Positions 8,479-18,677 of a stretch of DNA of 29,028 bases are shown here, piece after piece. The position numbers and the translations under genes are program-made. This stretch comes from Chara braunii (lineage: Eukaryota > Streptophyta > Charophyceae > Charales > Characeae), in the NCBI GenBank assembly GCA_003427395.1, contig BFEA01000007.1:1163276-1192303 (forward strand), in the 5' to 3' direction. The notes under the pieces are model-generated. The model worked only from the letters and a program-made list of their open reading frames with translations, was not told the DNA's origin and ran no database searches. How positions within the stretch are numbered: the stretch's first letter is position 1; each line of letters begins with the position of its first letter.

Positions 8479-10040
8479 TCAGGTCCGGCTTTTTCCACGG
8501 TGTAATTTCCTCACCCTTTGGTACCTTGACAGGTCGGTGCAGACGTGCCAGCCCGTCCGCGTTGCCGTGCCGCTATGTCTTTCGATGGACGATATCGAAG
8601 TCGTATTCTTGTAGTCGCACCGCCCAACAGCCAATCATGCCCGTGTAGTTGGTGAGTTTCTTCAGCACTAGCAGAGGCTCGTGATCCGTTACGAGGCGAA
8701 TTTTTTGTCCGTAGAGATACGGGTGGAAGTGTTGGATTCCCCAAACTACCGCATAGCACTCGCCTTGAGGTGCAGAGTCGTTCCTTCATTCATCCGGCAT
8801 CGTTCCCCTTCTGCACTAAAATAGCGAAAATAGCTTCCGGTTGCCAGTCCGTTATGAGAATAAACTGCTTCCGGGGTCCGGTCGAATCGGAATAGGGGCC
8901 GTTGCCAGAGCGTCTTTGAGGGTTGCAAAGGCCTGTTGGCACTCCGTGTCCCAACTGAGAGGCTGGTCCTTTCGTAACAGATTCGTTAGCGGTCGTCCAA
9001 TCGCGGCAAAGCCCTTGATGAAGCGCCGGTAGTACGATGCCAGCCCCAAGAAGGCTCGAACCTGCGTTAATGACGTGGGAACCGGGGCTTCCTTCACCGC
9101 CGCAACTTTTCTCGAGTCCGGCCGCAATCCTCCATGTGTCACGACGTAGCCCAAGAACGAAATTTCTGAGAGGAAAAATTCGCTTTTCTCGAGCGCAATC
9201 TTGAACCCAGCATCTCTCAGTGCGCTCAATGTCCATTCAATATGTTGCGCGTGTCCGTGATAGGTTTTCGAAATAGACCAGGATATCGTCCATGTACACG
9301 ATCACGCAGAAGTTAATCATCCCTTGCGTCAGCCGTGTCTTGTTGACGAAATTCTGGAACGTCATGTTCATTGCTCGCTGAAACGTGGCAGGCGAATTAC
9401 AAATTCTCATCGGACACCGAACCCACTGCCACATGCCCTCAAACAACACAAAGGCCGTTTTCGGTCGATCTTCTTCCCTTACCAGAATATGGTGGAAACC
9501 ATGCCGAATATCAAACTTGCTAAAGTAGTTAGCACATTCAATCGCATCCAGCCTCCGTTTTTCTTCGGCACTAATACTACGGGAAAGCACCAAGGTTCGG
9601 TAGCGGGTTCAATCCAACCACTGACTTCTTTTTGCGTTCAATCAAGGAATAGCGATAAGGTTTGCAATGAATTGGGGAGTGATTTCCTGTCTGAATTTCA
9701 TGTTGGATTACTAACGACAACGCGATGTCAGTGTCTGACACACTAATTGCTCCTTGGTATTCCGCTAGAATATCCGTAATTACCCGGGATTTCATCCGGC
9801 ACATATTGTGGAATGTGTAGTTCGAAAAGTTGGTCCCTGATCCGAGCGTCAATCTGTTTCGTATTCGCCTTTTTTGTCAAATTGGGTGGAGGCGCCGAGA
9901 TGAATGAATGATCCGATCGCCAGGAGAACACCGTGGCCATCATCTGAGCATCTTCTTTTAGGATTACCACGTGTCCTTCCGGGGTAATCCCGTCACAAAC
10001 ATCCTGCCATGGCACTTCCTTAGTTGCGATCTTTATCCCC
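8459..10040 (-). pseudogene. Pol middle part: reverse transcriptase and RNase H, frameshifted
   Basis: The pieces follow Ty3/gypsy order but change frame several times. Near 9,790-9,625: ITDILAEYQGAISV...HEIQTGNHSPIHCKPYRYSL, the usual lead-in to RT. Near 9,620-9,555: WIEPATEPWCFPVVLVPKKNGGW, the finger motif. The segment that normally carries CVDYR..LN is missing before YFSKFDIRHGFHHI, suggesting an internal deletion. The catalytic YMDDILVY is at about 9,276-9,300. A frameshift follows, then the connection (ALEKSEFFLSEISFLGYVV, AFLGLASYYRRFIKGF). RNase H pieces are FILITDW, GECYAVVWGIQHFHPYLYG, LVTDHEPL and NADGLAR, with TAG at 8,573-8,575 where Trp is usual. TGA at 8,459-8,461 ends this frame. 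The product would copy element RNA into DNA; this copy cannot make it without several recoding events. Confidence 0.85.
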
Positions 10041-12504
10041 AGTCGGTCTGTTTCTGCTTCGAAACACCCAGGGGCTCCAGAGAGCTTGCTTCCGCCCCCA
10101 AGCGTAACAATTTCACTTCTTTAGCCGATGTTAGTAAAGACCTAGGTAATTCTGTAATGTCGCAATAATGTTTTTTGTCACTATACCTGGTGAGGAGAGG
10201 GGTGATCCCTTCGTACAGAGTTTGAGGGGGTTCCAAAGAGTCGACCATCCTCGAAATTTGCACGAGGGGCTCTCCCAAAATCATCGCCTTGGTCCTTTGA
10301 ATTTTTCGGCTAGTCAGTTGCATCATTCTCACTATCGTTTTGGGCGGTGGGTAACAAACACGTTGTCGTGCCAATTTCAAGATCTCTGGATCATCCTCGT
10401 CACTGCTTTCCGCTTCTTCAGTTGATGATTTTCCTTCTGCGGGTTCGTCCCAGGAGATCATGCGGAGAGTCTCTGCCATCATCGGTGAAACCCTCGGAAC
10501 CACGTTAATAGTAGTGCGAAGGGTCAATCGCATGGGCACAGCATAGGGTTTCCCCCCTATATTTCGGAGAACAATCGATCGCCGTTCGAAGTCCAGGTTT
10601 GCTCGTAACGCCACAAGAGCGGGAAGTCCGAAAAGAACGTCGTACGTATTAACATCTAGTACTACGACATCCTCAAGCGCGTGTACTTTCCCTAATCGGA
10701 AGGCGACATTGGTCATTCTCCCCACAATTTTATTTTTTTCCTCATCTACCGAGACGAGCTGATCTTTCTCGGTGAGCAAGATCATATCGTTTTTCCTGCC
10801 TGCCCTTTCGACCACTCTTAGTGAAATAGCCAACACAGCTGCTCCTGAGTCTATAATGGCGTTGTAAGGAATTCCCCAAATTTCTATATCGCACTCTCCG
10901 GATTTCCACGGAATAGGTTTAATCCGTAGGAAATGATCGTCTTTCTGAATTAATTCTATCCGTATCGGATCCGGAGTGCTTGTTGGGTTTTCTTCCGGTG
11001 CAGGGCCTTTGGCTTTGACGTTCGTTGCTCGGGCGAGAGCGAATCGCTTTCGATTCGCTTTACAGTGCTGTAACATTCGCTCGTTGGCTTGCTCGGAGAT
11101 CGAGAGTAGATGACCGATCGGAAGGGGAATCCGATGGTCCAAGGCTCGGATGATGTTTAGCACATCGATCTCTCCTGTGACGAAGGTGGATCCTCCCGAC
11201 TCCATTTCTCCTAAGGACAGTCGCCATTCCGCCACCTCTTTCAATTCGGGCGCTGGTCTGATTGTTCCAATCATTCCTAGCCGAGGATATCCCAGCGACA
11301 CATACTGATCTAGCGGAATTAGCTTGGCGGCCTCTTCCGTGGTGGCCAAGGCACTTTCCCCACCCTCTACTTCTTCCATCAAGGCTCCGACTCGTCCAGG
11401 TCCGTTGGCGGTGGGGGCCGCAGCCATAGGTGCGACTCCGATCCGCTGTTGTGGGGGTCGGTGGGGGCAATCACGGGCTAGATATCCGGGCTGATGACAG
11501 GCGTAGCAAACATTCTGATTGTTCGCAGCTCCTCCGAGAGCAGGGGCAAGGGCTAATCCTTGTTGCATCGGAGGGGCACGCACCTCAATAGGTCGCATGT
11601 TCCTCATCATGGCTTCCAGCCGAGCATTGTGCTCTCGTTGTTCCTTTTTGCTTTCTTGGATCAAACTAATCAAAGTTTTGGTTAGTTCGAAAATGGTCAC
11701 CGATTCGTTTGATCGTACAGGGGCCTCTACCGGCGGCGGGGGTAATGCCCTGACGGGCGGGGGCATCATAGGAGCAGAGATGCTCGGAGTCTCACTTATG
11801 ATTACTCGTTTGGGACCTATCTGTTCCATATAGGTGACAGGTCCTGATACAAACCCCATGTTTTCAAATTTGTTTTGTAAAGCAGCCAACTCTGCTCTTG
11901 CTCGAGCGAGCTCGGTCGAATCTCCGTCTCTAGGGTAATCTTCTCCTTCCAGGAAGTTCGCTGCGAACTTTCGTTCTATTTCTTCCGCAGCAGCCATAAT
12001 TTGTTGTAGCGTATGGGTGATGGGGGAAAACTGTTTTCGCAACTTAGCCCTTATTGTCCGACTGCGGAGTCCAATGAACAGATTTCTCCCTACTTGCTCA
12101 CCTCACTCAGTTTTTACGAACATTCGGTAGAACCGGTTTCGATATTCCGCAACGGATTCGAGCGGTTTTTGCACCCGGTCCTTGATCATGTATAGCGCTT
12201 GCTCAGGGTGGACATAATCAAATCGGTTCATGAAATCTCGTTCGAAGGTCGGGAGGTCCACCCACACATAGGTACTATACCAGTGCTGAGCGTCTCCTCC
12301 TATTCGAGCGGAAATGTTGATCTGTGTTTCGTGATCATCGTACTGCTGTGCTCTAAGCGCGGCCAGCCATGCTCCTGTGAGATGGTGCGCCGGATCAAAT
12401 AGATAGAGATCTGGTGGCGACATGGAAGCTCGTGCACGTGGGGCAAGTTGATTAGGTGGATTGGCATTTTGTTGCGGAACTGAATTTTGCACGTTGGCAG
12501 CCAT
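10033..12504 (-). pseudogene. Gag-protease ORF of the Ty3/gypsy-type element
   Basis: The start chosen is ATG 12,504 (MAANVQNSVPQQNANPPNQL), the first Met after the primer-binding site. Gag region: PPDLYLFDPAHHLTGAWLAA... through VAEYRNRFYRMF, typical retrotransposon Gag pattern. TGA at 12,103-12,105 interrupts it; the same frame continues on the other side (GEQVGRNLFIGLRSR...) to TAA at 10,033-10,035. A coiled-coil-like stretch (ELARARAELAALQNKFENM) follows near 11,930-11,870. A zinc knuckle near 11,515-11,470 reads C-x2-C-x4-Y-x4-C: the expected His is Tyr (TAT for CAT). The aspartic protease motif AIIDSGAAVLAIS is near 10,838-10,860, with the second motif VLFGLPAL about 75 residues later. 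The C-terminal 150 residues are acidic (STEEAESSDEDD). The next pol piece continues in another frame (IKIATKEVPWQDV), so a frame change near 10,040 breaks the polyprotein. Confidence 0.85.
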
Positions 12505-12646
12505 ATTGGATGCTCGTCGGTAAGCCGATCTGCTTCTGGTGACGATAGGGTCGCGTCTATACGCGTTCCGAGGGCAAGGTCGCCCACGGTTAGCCAGGTC
12601 ACTTAATTGACGTGCTATCGATCCTAAGACCCTAGCCACGTGTCGG

Positions 12647-12658
12647 GCTCTGATACCA
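12647..12658 (-). promoter_or_regulatory. Primer-binding site TGGTATCAGAGC (initiator Met tRNA)
   Basis: The minus strand reads TGGTATCAGAGC, the standard plant LTR-retrotransposon PBS, complementary to the 3' end of initiator methionine tRNA. It lies 143 nt before the Gag ATG and directly after the LTR sequence GGGCGTGAGGT. It fixes the orientation and the 5' LTR boundary. Confidence 0.9.
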
Positions 12659-14237
12659 ACCTCACGCCCAATGCGACTTCCTGATCGGAGTGGGATGTGG
12701 GCCTGGAAGTGCGAAAAGGGGTGTGCCAAGGATTTTTGGGGGAAGTGGGGGAGTCTTAAGGATATGAATGTAATTGGGCGAGCGAGGGGTGCGCACGCAA
12801 GGGTCTCACAGTCCCTAGGGACCAAGACACTGTGGATGACGGGTTACAAGAAAATTCCTCCGTGGTGGAGGTGGTCCTGAAAAGTTAGGCCGTCGAGGGC
12901 CGCCACGCGGCGCAGGCCGCCGCGTACCTGGGTTAGCCCTTCGGAAAATCGGAGTGCTCTGCGCGCCGTTGCGTCGGCAGTTCACGCAAAACGTATTGGG
13001 TCAATAGGGGGCTATGGCCGGCCACAGAACGACACTGAGCTGATGATACGGGAGAAGGAAGCGGAAATGAGGGAAACTGGTGGTGATCTCAGCGAATCCG
13101 GGATGGGTGAAGTAGTAGGTGTGGTCAAGGGAAGGGAAATCGGAGCACCGAGGGTCGCTAGTGGTGGCACAGTGGAATTCCCGTGGACATAGTCGATCCT
13201 CCGTGTGACAGGGGTATCGCGTCCTTATGAGCTCGTTTATTATAGGGGTGAAATAGTCCGGGTCATAGGAGGAGTCTGAGCCCCAAGATCGCGTCATGGT
13301 ATCATTGCCGGTGGGATAGCGCGGGTCGGGTTTTCGTCACCATCTACGAGCACGTGCAAGGCAGGCAGACTCAGTGACGCCTCAGCGTGTTCGTACGGGA
13401 TGACGGTTCCGCCTCAAGTCTTTTTCGGTGGGCGAATCGATGTTCGGGAATGCGTGTAAGGGCGCGACTCGGATCGCGCTTACACGTGTTCTCGCGCGGC
13501 ATTCGCGGAGCCAGATCTCTGACCGTTTAAGTGTTTCGGATTATGCAAGATGCAACCATATCACAACCCTCATTGTGAGATAAGCAAAAATGGGAACAAA
13601 AATCGCTATCGGGGCCAGATTCCTATCCCATCTACAGCTGCATCAGGTGTGGGCAAAGATTCGACACAAACAAAAAGCAAGGACAGGGATTCTCAACAAA
13701 AAGATATACAGACAGGCATAACGTCCATACATCCATGCATTCATACATCCATACGTTCGATATTCATACGCATAATGCAATCGGGACGGACATAGCAAAG
13801 ACAAGTGTGAGCAAAAACCCAAGCCCAGATTTCAGAAAGCCGAAACAAAAATAAGAACGGGCAAACCGCCCGGAGCCGTAATCAAAATGTATGTACGCAG
13901 GTGAAGAGTGGGAAGAGACAAAGAAACCGCAAATCCACGTCCATCAACCTCAACTCTCTCTTCCTCTCTCTTTCTCTATCCGATGCGGACAGTCCGTCGT
14001 CACGCACCAGGTCACGAAGTTGTCCCCCCGCTTAGACCTCCCGCACCCGTCGGATTCGCCCGTTCCCACAGTCCGTCGTGGCCCACGTCAATCTCGCGCG
14101 TTCGGCACCAGCCCGTCGGGTCGCCCAACTCCTACTCTACTCACCTTTTTTCTTCACTCGTGTGCCGACCCTTCCAGATCGCACAATCCCGAGCTTCCAA
14201 CAACGGGTTAAGAGAGCTGACTAATTGCGCAACCGGA

Positions 14238-14246
14238 ATTTATAGC
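14238..14246 (-). promoter_or_regulatory. LTR TATA box
   Basis: The minus strand reads GCTATAAATTCC, flanked upstream by the alternating GCATGCATGCACG sequence. The position is equivalent to the boxes in the other LTR copies. It would drive the genomic RNA of the element. Confidence 0.5.
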
Positions 14247-14454
14247 GTGCATGCATGCGCGAAGGACAAGGAATTACCAGAACTTAAAGCGGGAATTAGA
14301 GAGGGAGCACCTGCGTTCTGCATGATCGGGCCACGCGCGTGAGGGACGTAGCCCTTCTCCACACATCGATCCGAGCATGCAAACCGTGGTTCACAAAAAT
14401 CACAGCAAGGGGAAGAGTTGGAGGGCGGGAAAGACGAAGCGCAAGAAAAAAAAA

Positions 14455-14496
14455 ATACAGTTACAATTGCGCCTGCTCAAAATTACAGTTACACCA
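14455..14496 (-). promoter_or_regulatory. LTR upstream module with two TAACTG sites
   Basis: The minus strand reads TGTAACTGTA, then AGCAGGCGCAATTG, then TGTAACTGTA again. The two TAACTG cores flank a GC-rich centre that is degenerate here (AGCAGGCGC) but E2F-like (TTTGGCGGGCGC) in the copies near 20,704 and 22,730. It lies about 210 bp upstream of the TATA box. Confidence 0.45.
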
Positions 14497-15025
14497 ACGA
14501 TTATGGGCACCGATTAATCAGAGTTTCGTTACAGCCGCACGAAGAAGCGCGTGAACAAAAAGCGCTGCGCGGCTGAAAAAATCCTAATTACTAAATTCCT
14601 TAATTCCTATCTAATGCGAAAGCAAAAGGCACAAATTCCAGAAGGAAAGTCCGAAATTCCGAGAGCCATCGGGGCTCGACAAAAATTCAAAAAGGTTTCA
14701 AAAAAAAATTAAAAAGAGCGCAGCAATTTCCCGCGCGATGTTCGCGCCCAAAAGATCGAAACCGAACCGAAAGAAACGACGTCAGCGTTTATTAATTCGC
14801 GCGCGCGAATGGCGACGCGCCAGACATACATCCGACCAATCACTCAACCGGCCGTCCCAGGACACACCCAGCCCGGAAGAAGCGACGAAAAAGACGAAGA
14901 AGCAAGGGTACTGATGCAATTTTCCACCGATCCCGATTTCCCGTAATTGGCCCAATCTTCCCAGCTTAGGACCCCTCGTACCAACCGCGCAGAAACTCGC
15001 GCGTTACAGAAAGTGGTTCATCACA

Positions 15026-15206
15026 TGTTTCTTTTGGTGAAGTTCTTTGGAGAGTGTTGTTCCAGCCTATTTGGAAGAGGTCTACACTTATCGATCCGTC
15101 AACTTCGCAGTGCACTATGTTGCCCACCTGGCGTGGGCGGTCCTTCAATGCCACCCGGTCTGATTTCTGGAGGACAGGGCCGTTCCTTAGGATTCTCCAC
15201 CAGGCC
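15026..15206. other. Unidentified sequence between LTR pieces
   Basis: About 180 bp follows the LTR end. Frames on both strands look slightly protein-like (minus: SDRVALKDRPRQVGNIVHCE; plus: FQPIWKRSTLIDPSTSQC) but no motif is clear. It may be a retroelement scrap. Confidence 0.25.
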
Positions 15207-15325
15207 AGGGGGATCGCGCCAAAAATTCCCATTTCCCACGGCAGAACAAGAAAAAAGCTACGGCAACAGTTATTCGCCACGCTCGTTGAGGCGCGATCAA
15301 CTATCAACCGTCCTAGGACCAGAGA
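15207..15325 (-). repeat. LTR fragment left of the plastid insertion
   Basis: GATCGCGCCAAAAATTCCC through GAGGCGCGATCAACTATCAA matches the corresponding part of the copies at 2,930-3,060 (inverted) and 22,965-23,060. It is part of one LTR scrap that resumes at about 15,648. Confidence 0.65.
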
Positions 15326-15327
15326 CA

Positions 15328-15644
<317 letters not shown>

Positions 15645-15652
<8 letters not shown>

Positions 15653-15744
15653 ATCCATGCAATTCACCAGGCCATCCCGACTCAACCAATTTCATCCCCC
15701 GAAATAGCCTTGCGCAGAAATCCGCTCGGTTGCAGTTCGTCACA
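15645..15744 (-). repeat. LTR fragment right of the plastid insertion
   Basis: GGGCATCCATGCAATTCACC, GAAATAGCCTTGCGCAGAAA and GGTTGCAGTTCGTCACA match the terminal part of the LTR family (compare the reverse complement of 2,813-2,910, and 23,112-23,234). It ends at the family terminus GTCACA. Confidence 0.75.
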
Positions 15745-16558
15745 CTGTGCCATTATCTGGGCTATCTGGTGGCGTCGGTGCACATTGGAAATGGAAGGGG
15801 TACGCCGGGATGGTACGGAGTTTATTAACTGAACAGAGGAACAGATACAAGAAGATATTACTTTCCAATGGGAAAGAGTCAAACAGAGGACAGCTTTTTG
15901 ACACTCTAAGCAGGAAATCAGACAAATCATTGAGAGTTTCTCAAAAGACTGGCTGGGTGGGGAACAAGGAGGGTGGATTGCAAGGGTAGAGTGGAAAGGG
16001 AGGGAGAGGGGGGGGGATGTTGTAGGAGATGGGGAAAGAGATTACCATCTATGCTTTCAAGAATGGACGAAGATTGACCCCTCTTTCCCAACTCGGCCCT
16101 CTTCGGATTTTGTCGGCTTTTTCCCTCCCTCACCTCAGGCTTTGGTTGGCATGGATTGGTATGGGGGTGGTAGTGGATAAAATGGGAGTTCTGGCGTACC
16201 TGCAGGAATGTTTATTCTGCTAAACGGGGTCGTAGGGCTGAAGGATGGTACAAGAGGTTGGTGAGGGGAGGGGGAAATAAGTCTTGCAGCAGCCGGTATT
16301 TCTCAGTAGTGAGAGAGGAACTGCAGTATTTTCAGCACATGTAGCAGGTGCAGTCCAAGGCTGAAGGGAGGTAAAAGAGGCTGGTGAGGGGAGGGAGGAA
16401 CTAGTTTGCAGCTGTAGGTATCTGGCGCCTGGCTCAGGGCGAATAGGTCCCCAAGCTAAATTTCCTGCTCAGTCAATCCCTTGGTCTCCAAGGTAATCAA
16501 TGCTGGCAGGACTCCACTTGCTTCTTTTCCTGATTTGTTCCAGATTTGGTCTGTGTAA
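15745..16558. other. No gene recognised; contains a ~65-bp direct repeat
   Basis: No motif-bearing frame is seen. An imperfect direct repeat lies at 16,237-16,302 and 16,359-16,423 (GGCTGAAGG, AGAGG.TGGTGAGGGGAGGG, TTGCAGC). The segment directly precedes the first A-tailed retroposon end and may be its upstream body. Confidence 0.4.
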
Positions 16559-16707
16559 GGGACACTGGACCCGTTTTCCAGCAAGCGAAGCTCCCCACAA
16601 ATAGATGGAGCCCCTCCCCAGGTGCTAGTGGTGTCTGCTCTTACCAGCATCACTAGCACTGAAGGAGGCGATAAAAAAAATAAAAAATAAAAAATAAAAA
16701 AAAAAAA
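16559..16707 (+). repeat. A-tailed retroposon 3' end, copy 1
   Basis: Three successive hairpins can be drawn: CTGGA/TCCAG at 16,565-16,581, GCTCC/GGAGC at 16,590-16,611, and GTGCTAGTG/CACTAGCAC at 16,622-16,660 with CTCTTACC in its loop. It ends in an A-rich tail (16,671-16,707). The copy at 17,015 shares the first two hairpins almost exactly. The form suggests a SINE, or the 3' end of a LINE. Confidence 0.55.
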
Positions 16708-17014
16708 CCAACCACCTACATTGCAAGAGCGAAGAGCTAAAGAACGGACTGAGGTTAGCGATCACAGGCAGTGTTCAAAGAGTGGAGGCTACCAGAGATA
16801 CTGGGGGCTGAGGACACTGGGAAGTAGTAAGGCTCTAGCAATGCTAGGGGGAGTGGTATGACAAGAGGGAATTATAGGGCACTTCTAGATGCAAGTAGGG
16901 TCAGATGATAAGGAGTAGTCTAGGGATGGGATTGAGACTACGTGGGTGACAGGGTCGGTAGGCATGAACAACGAGAGGATATAACCAGAAATTGACCCTA
17001 AAGTTTGTATCATT
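16708..17014. other. No gene recognised
   Basis: About 300 bp between two retroposon copies. I see no coding frame or further repeat. Confidence 0.4.
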
Positions 17015-17163
17015 GGGACGCTGGACCCGGTTTCCAGCAGGTGCCGCTCCCCACCAATAGATGGAGCAGCCCAACAGACGAAGCCTCAATCCCGGTGGCT
17101 CTCTTACCGCCACTGGGATAGAGGCCTCACAAGAGGGCTTCAAAACAAAAACAAAAAAAAAAA
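17015..17163 (+). repeat. A-tailed retroposon 3' end, copy 2
   Basis: It shares GGGACGCTGGACCCGGTTTC and CTCCCCACCAATAGATGGAG with copy 1. Its third hairpin has a different sequence but the same form: ATCCCGGTGGC pairs with GCCACTGGGAT, with CTCTTACC in the loop. It ends in an A-rich tail (17,142-17,163). Confidence 0.6.
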
Positions 17164-17194
17164 GAACGACCGAGGGTTCTATTCGAGGGAATAA

Positions 17195-17282
17195 GCTGGT
17201 TCTTTCATTTGGAATCTTGGGAGGGCCTTTTACGTACTTTTCCATGCTCTTACCATCACTCCTATCTGTTGATATGGGTGGA

Positions 17283-17314
<32 letters not shown>
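17195..17314 (+). repeat. A-tailed retroposon-like end, copy 3, with A29
   Basis: CCATGCTCTTACCATCACTCC, then CTGTTGATATGGGTGG, then 29 A residues (17,286-17,314). It shares the CTCTTACC motif and the A tail with the two preceding copies, but not the first two hairpins. Confidence 0.4.
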
Positions 17315-17319
<5 letters not shown>

Positions 17320-18121
17320 TTCTCACACTATGACTTCTCTACTTATTGCGTGACGCCCAGATGCATCCATGCCCGGCTGTTAATGCAGTCAGATACATTT
17401 AAGATAGTGCTACTGTGAGTACACCCTCAGGCGAAAGTGGTATTCCCATCTGGTGCGAGAGTGGTATTTACCATTTGGAGACTTTCCCGCTCAAGAGAAT
17501 TCCCAGCACGAGCAGGTTGCTTATGGACTTCTTTTTACCTTTACAAGGGTGACTGAATTTCCCTCTAGGCGGGCGAATCTCCCTTTCTTTTGTTTTATTT
17601 TCTCTATTTGGGAAGCATGAAACAGCGACTGGCAATAGTGCTTGGCACTAGCACCGCTGGTTCCCCCCATCGGCAATGGCTGCCCACCCTGCATCACCGC
17701 GATGAGGGGCTGGTATAGCCTTGCTCTCGCACCACTGCCGTGGTGCCAACCTACCCCTTGGGCTGGGTGGAGATCCGGGTTGGTTGGTGTTCCCCAGTAC
17801 TATACATAGACCCGCCAGAGGATGAGATAGATGAGATGGATGAGTACATACATACATAGAGAGAATTGAAAAAAGAGAGATTTTATTATTCTTTTTTTTT
17901 TTTTACAAGGGTGAATTTCCTTCTTTTTTTTTTTCAAAACTAATCTATATTCTTCTCTCAATCTTCTTTTGTATATATTTTCCTCATCTATCTCATCCTC
18001 TCACTACTCTATGGGCGTCCTTAGACACTCCTTACGAGTTCCTTGAGCCACAAGGAATTTCCCTTGTGGCCCTTAAGGGAATTTTGTGGCATCGTTCCAC
18101 CCATCCTTGGGGACGTACCCC
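17315..18121. other. No gene recognised; repeat-like and T-rich
   Basis: A near-palindromic stretch GCACCACTGCCGTGGTGC lies at 17,729-17,746. Similar TTTACAAGGGTGA segments occur near 17,537 and 17,903. T-rich tracts lie at 17,881-17,940. GTGACGCCCAGA at 17,350 resembles an LTR terminus, but the following sequence does not match the family. Confidence 0.4.
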
Positions 18122-18677
18122 TGTGATGCCCAGACCTCACGCCCAGCGCGACTTCCTGATCGGAGTGAGAGGGGGCCCGGAAGTGCGAAAAAGGGGGTGT
18201 GCCAAGGATTTTAGGAAAGGTGGAGGGAGGGGGGGGGGGGGGGCTCCTGCAGACAGTTAAGATGACTGCAGGCAGACACAACACCACGTATTGGGCGCTG
18301 TGTGGTGCAGGGGAGGCTCAGGTCAGAATTGAGATCTCCGTTGGCAAGTTTAGGGACAACAGTGCAAGATGGTACGCGAAGATCGTGTCTGGGATTATCG
18401 TCTCTGCCAGTTGCGTCGATGTGGTCGGTTCCTCATCTGGTGGACCGGTGGGTCGTTGTGACTGTCGCGCGGTTCGAACAGTTGTCGGCGCCGCTCGGAC
18501 TCGGTTCGGGTTCGCCGGGTAATTTCCAAAGCTTGATACGCCTGGCGCCGCTGGCACTTTTCGCACGGTGTGCGGGGCCAATAGCGAGCTATGGAATTCC
18601 ACAGTACCACACTGAGCTGGTGATATGGAAGGAGGAGATTGAAGGGAGGGAAATTGGTATTAATAACGACGAAGCCC
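18122..18677 (-). repeat. Truncated LTR copy next to a second copy
   Basis: On the plus strand it starts TGTGATGCCCAGACCTCACG, followed by GCGACTTCCTGATCGGAGTG, and contains AATAGCGAGCTATGG and CACACTGAGCTGGTGATATG, which match the LTR at 12,960-13,060. It stops at 18,677 where a second LTR copy begins. It includes a G-run at about 18,229-18,243. Confidence 0.7.

Larger units (their letters stand above)
3631..15025 (-). mobile_element. Degenerate Ty3/gypsy-type LTR retrotransposon with PHD finger and accessory ORFs
   Basis: The element lies on the minus strand: 5' LTR 15,025-12,659, PBS 12,658-12,647, Gag-PR 12,504-10,033, RT-RNase H to 8,459, PHD-HHCC-integrase to 6,694, two accessory ORFs to 4,421, a 252-bp TG..CA segment, then a truncated LTR piece to 3,631. 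Integrase after RNase H places it in Ty3/gypsy (Metaviridae-type) order. At least five in-frame stops and several frameshifts show long decay. The two LTR pieces differ by about 5 percent over the shared 515 bp. The absence of a visible polypurine tract and the broken 3' LTR leave the 3' boundary uncertain. Confidence 0.8.
12659..15025 (-). repeat. 5' LTR of the retrotransposon, about 2.37 kb
   Basis: In minus sense it begins TGTGATGAACCAC (15,025) and ends GGGCGTGAGGT at the PBS. Its end region matches the starts, on the plus strand, of 18,122 and 18,678 (CCTCACGCCC, GCGACTTCCTGATCGGAGT, AAGGGGTGTG). Its beginning matches 3,631-4,147, 21,246 and 23,234. Solo copies end with GGGCGTCACA, which is missing here. 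The copy contains a TATA box near 14,241 and the MYB/E2F-like module near 14,475. No protein-coding gene is evident inside; short frames there are not credible. Confidence 0.8.

Noticed and set aside
13550-14342. Plus-strand ORFs inside the large LTR (e.g. 13,908-14,342)
   Set aside because: They are not conserved in frame in the other LTR copies, and the region carries promoter-type elements on the other strand.
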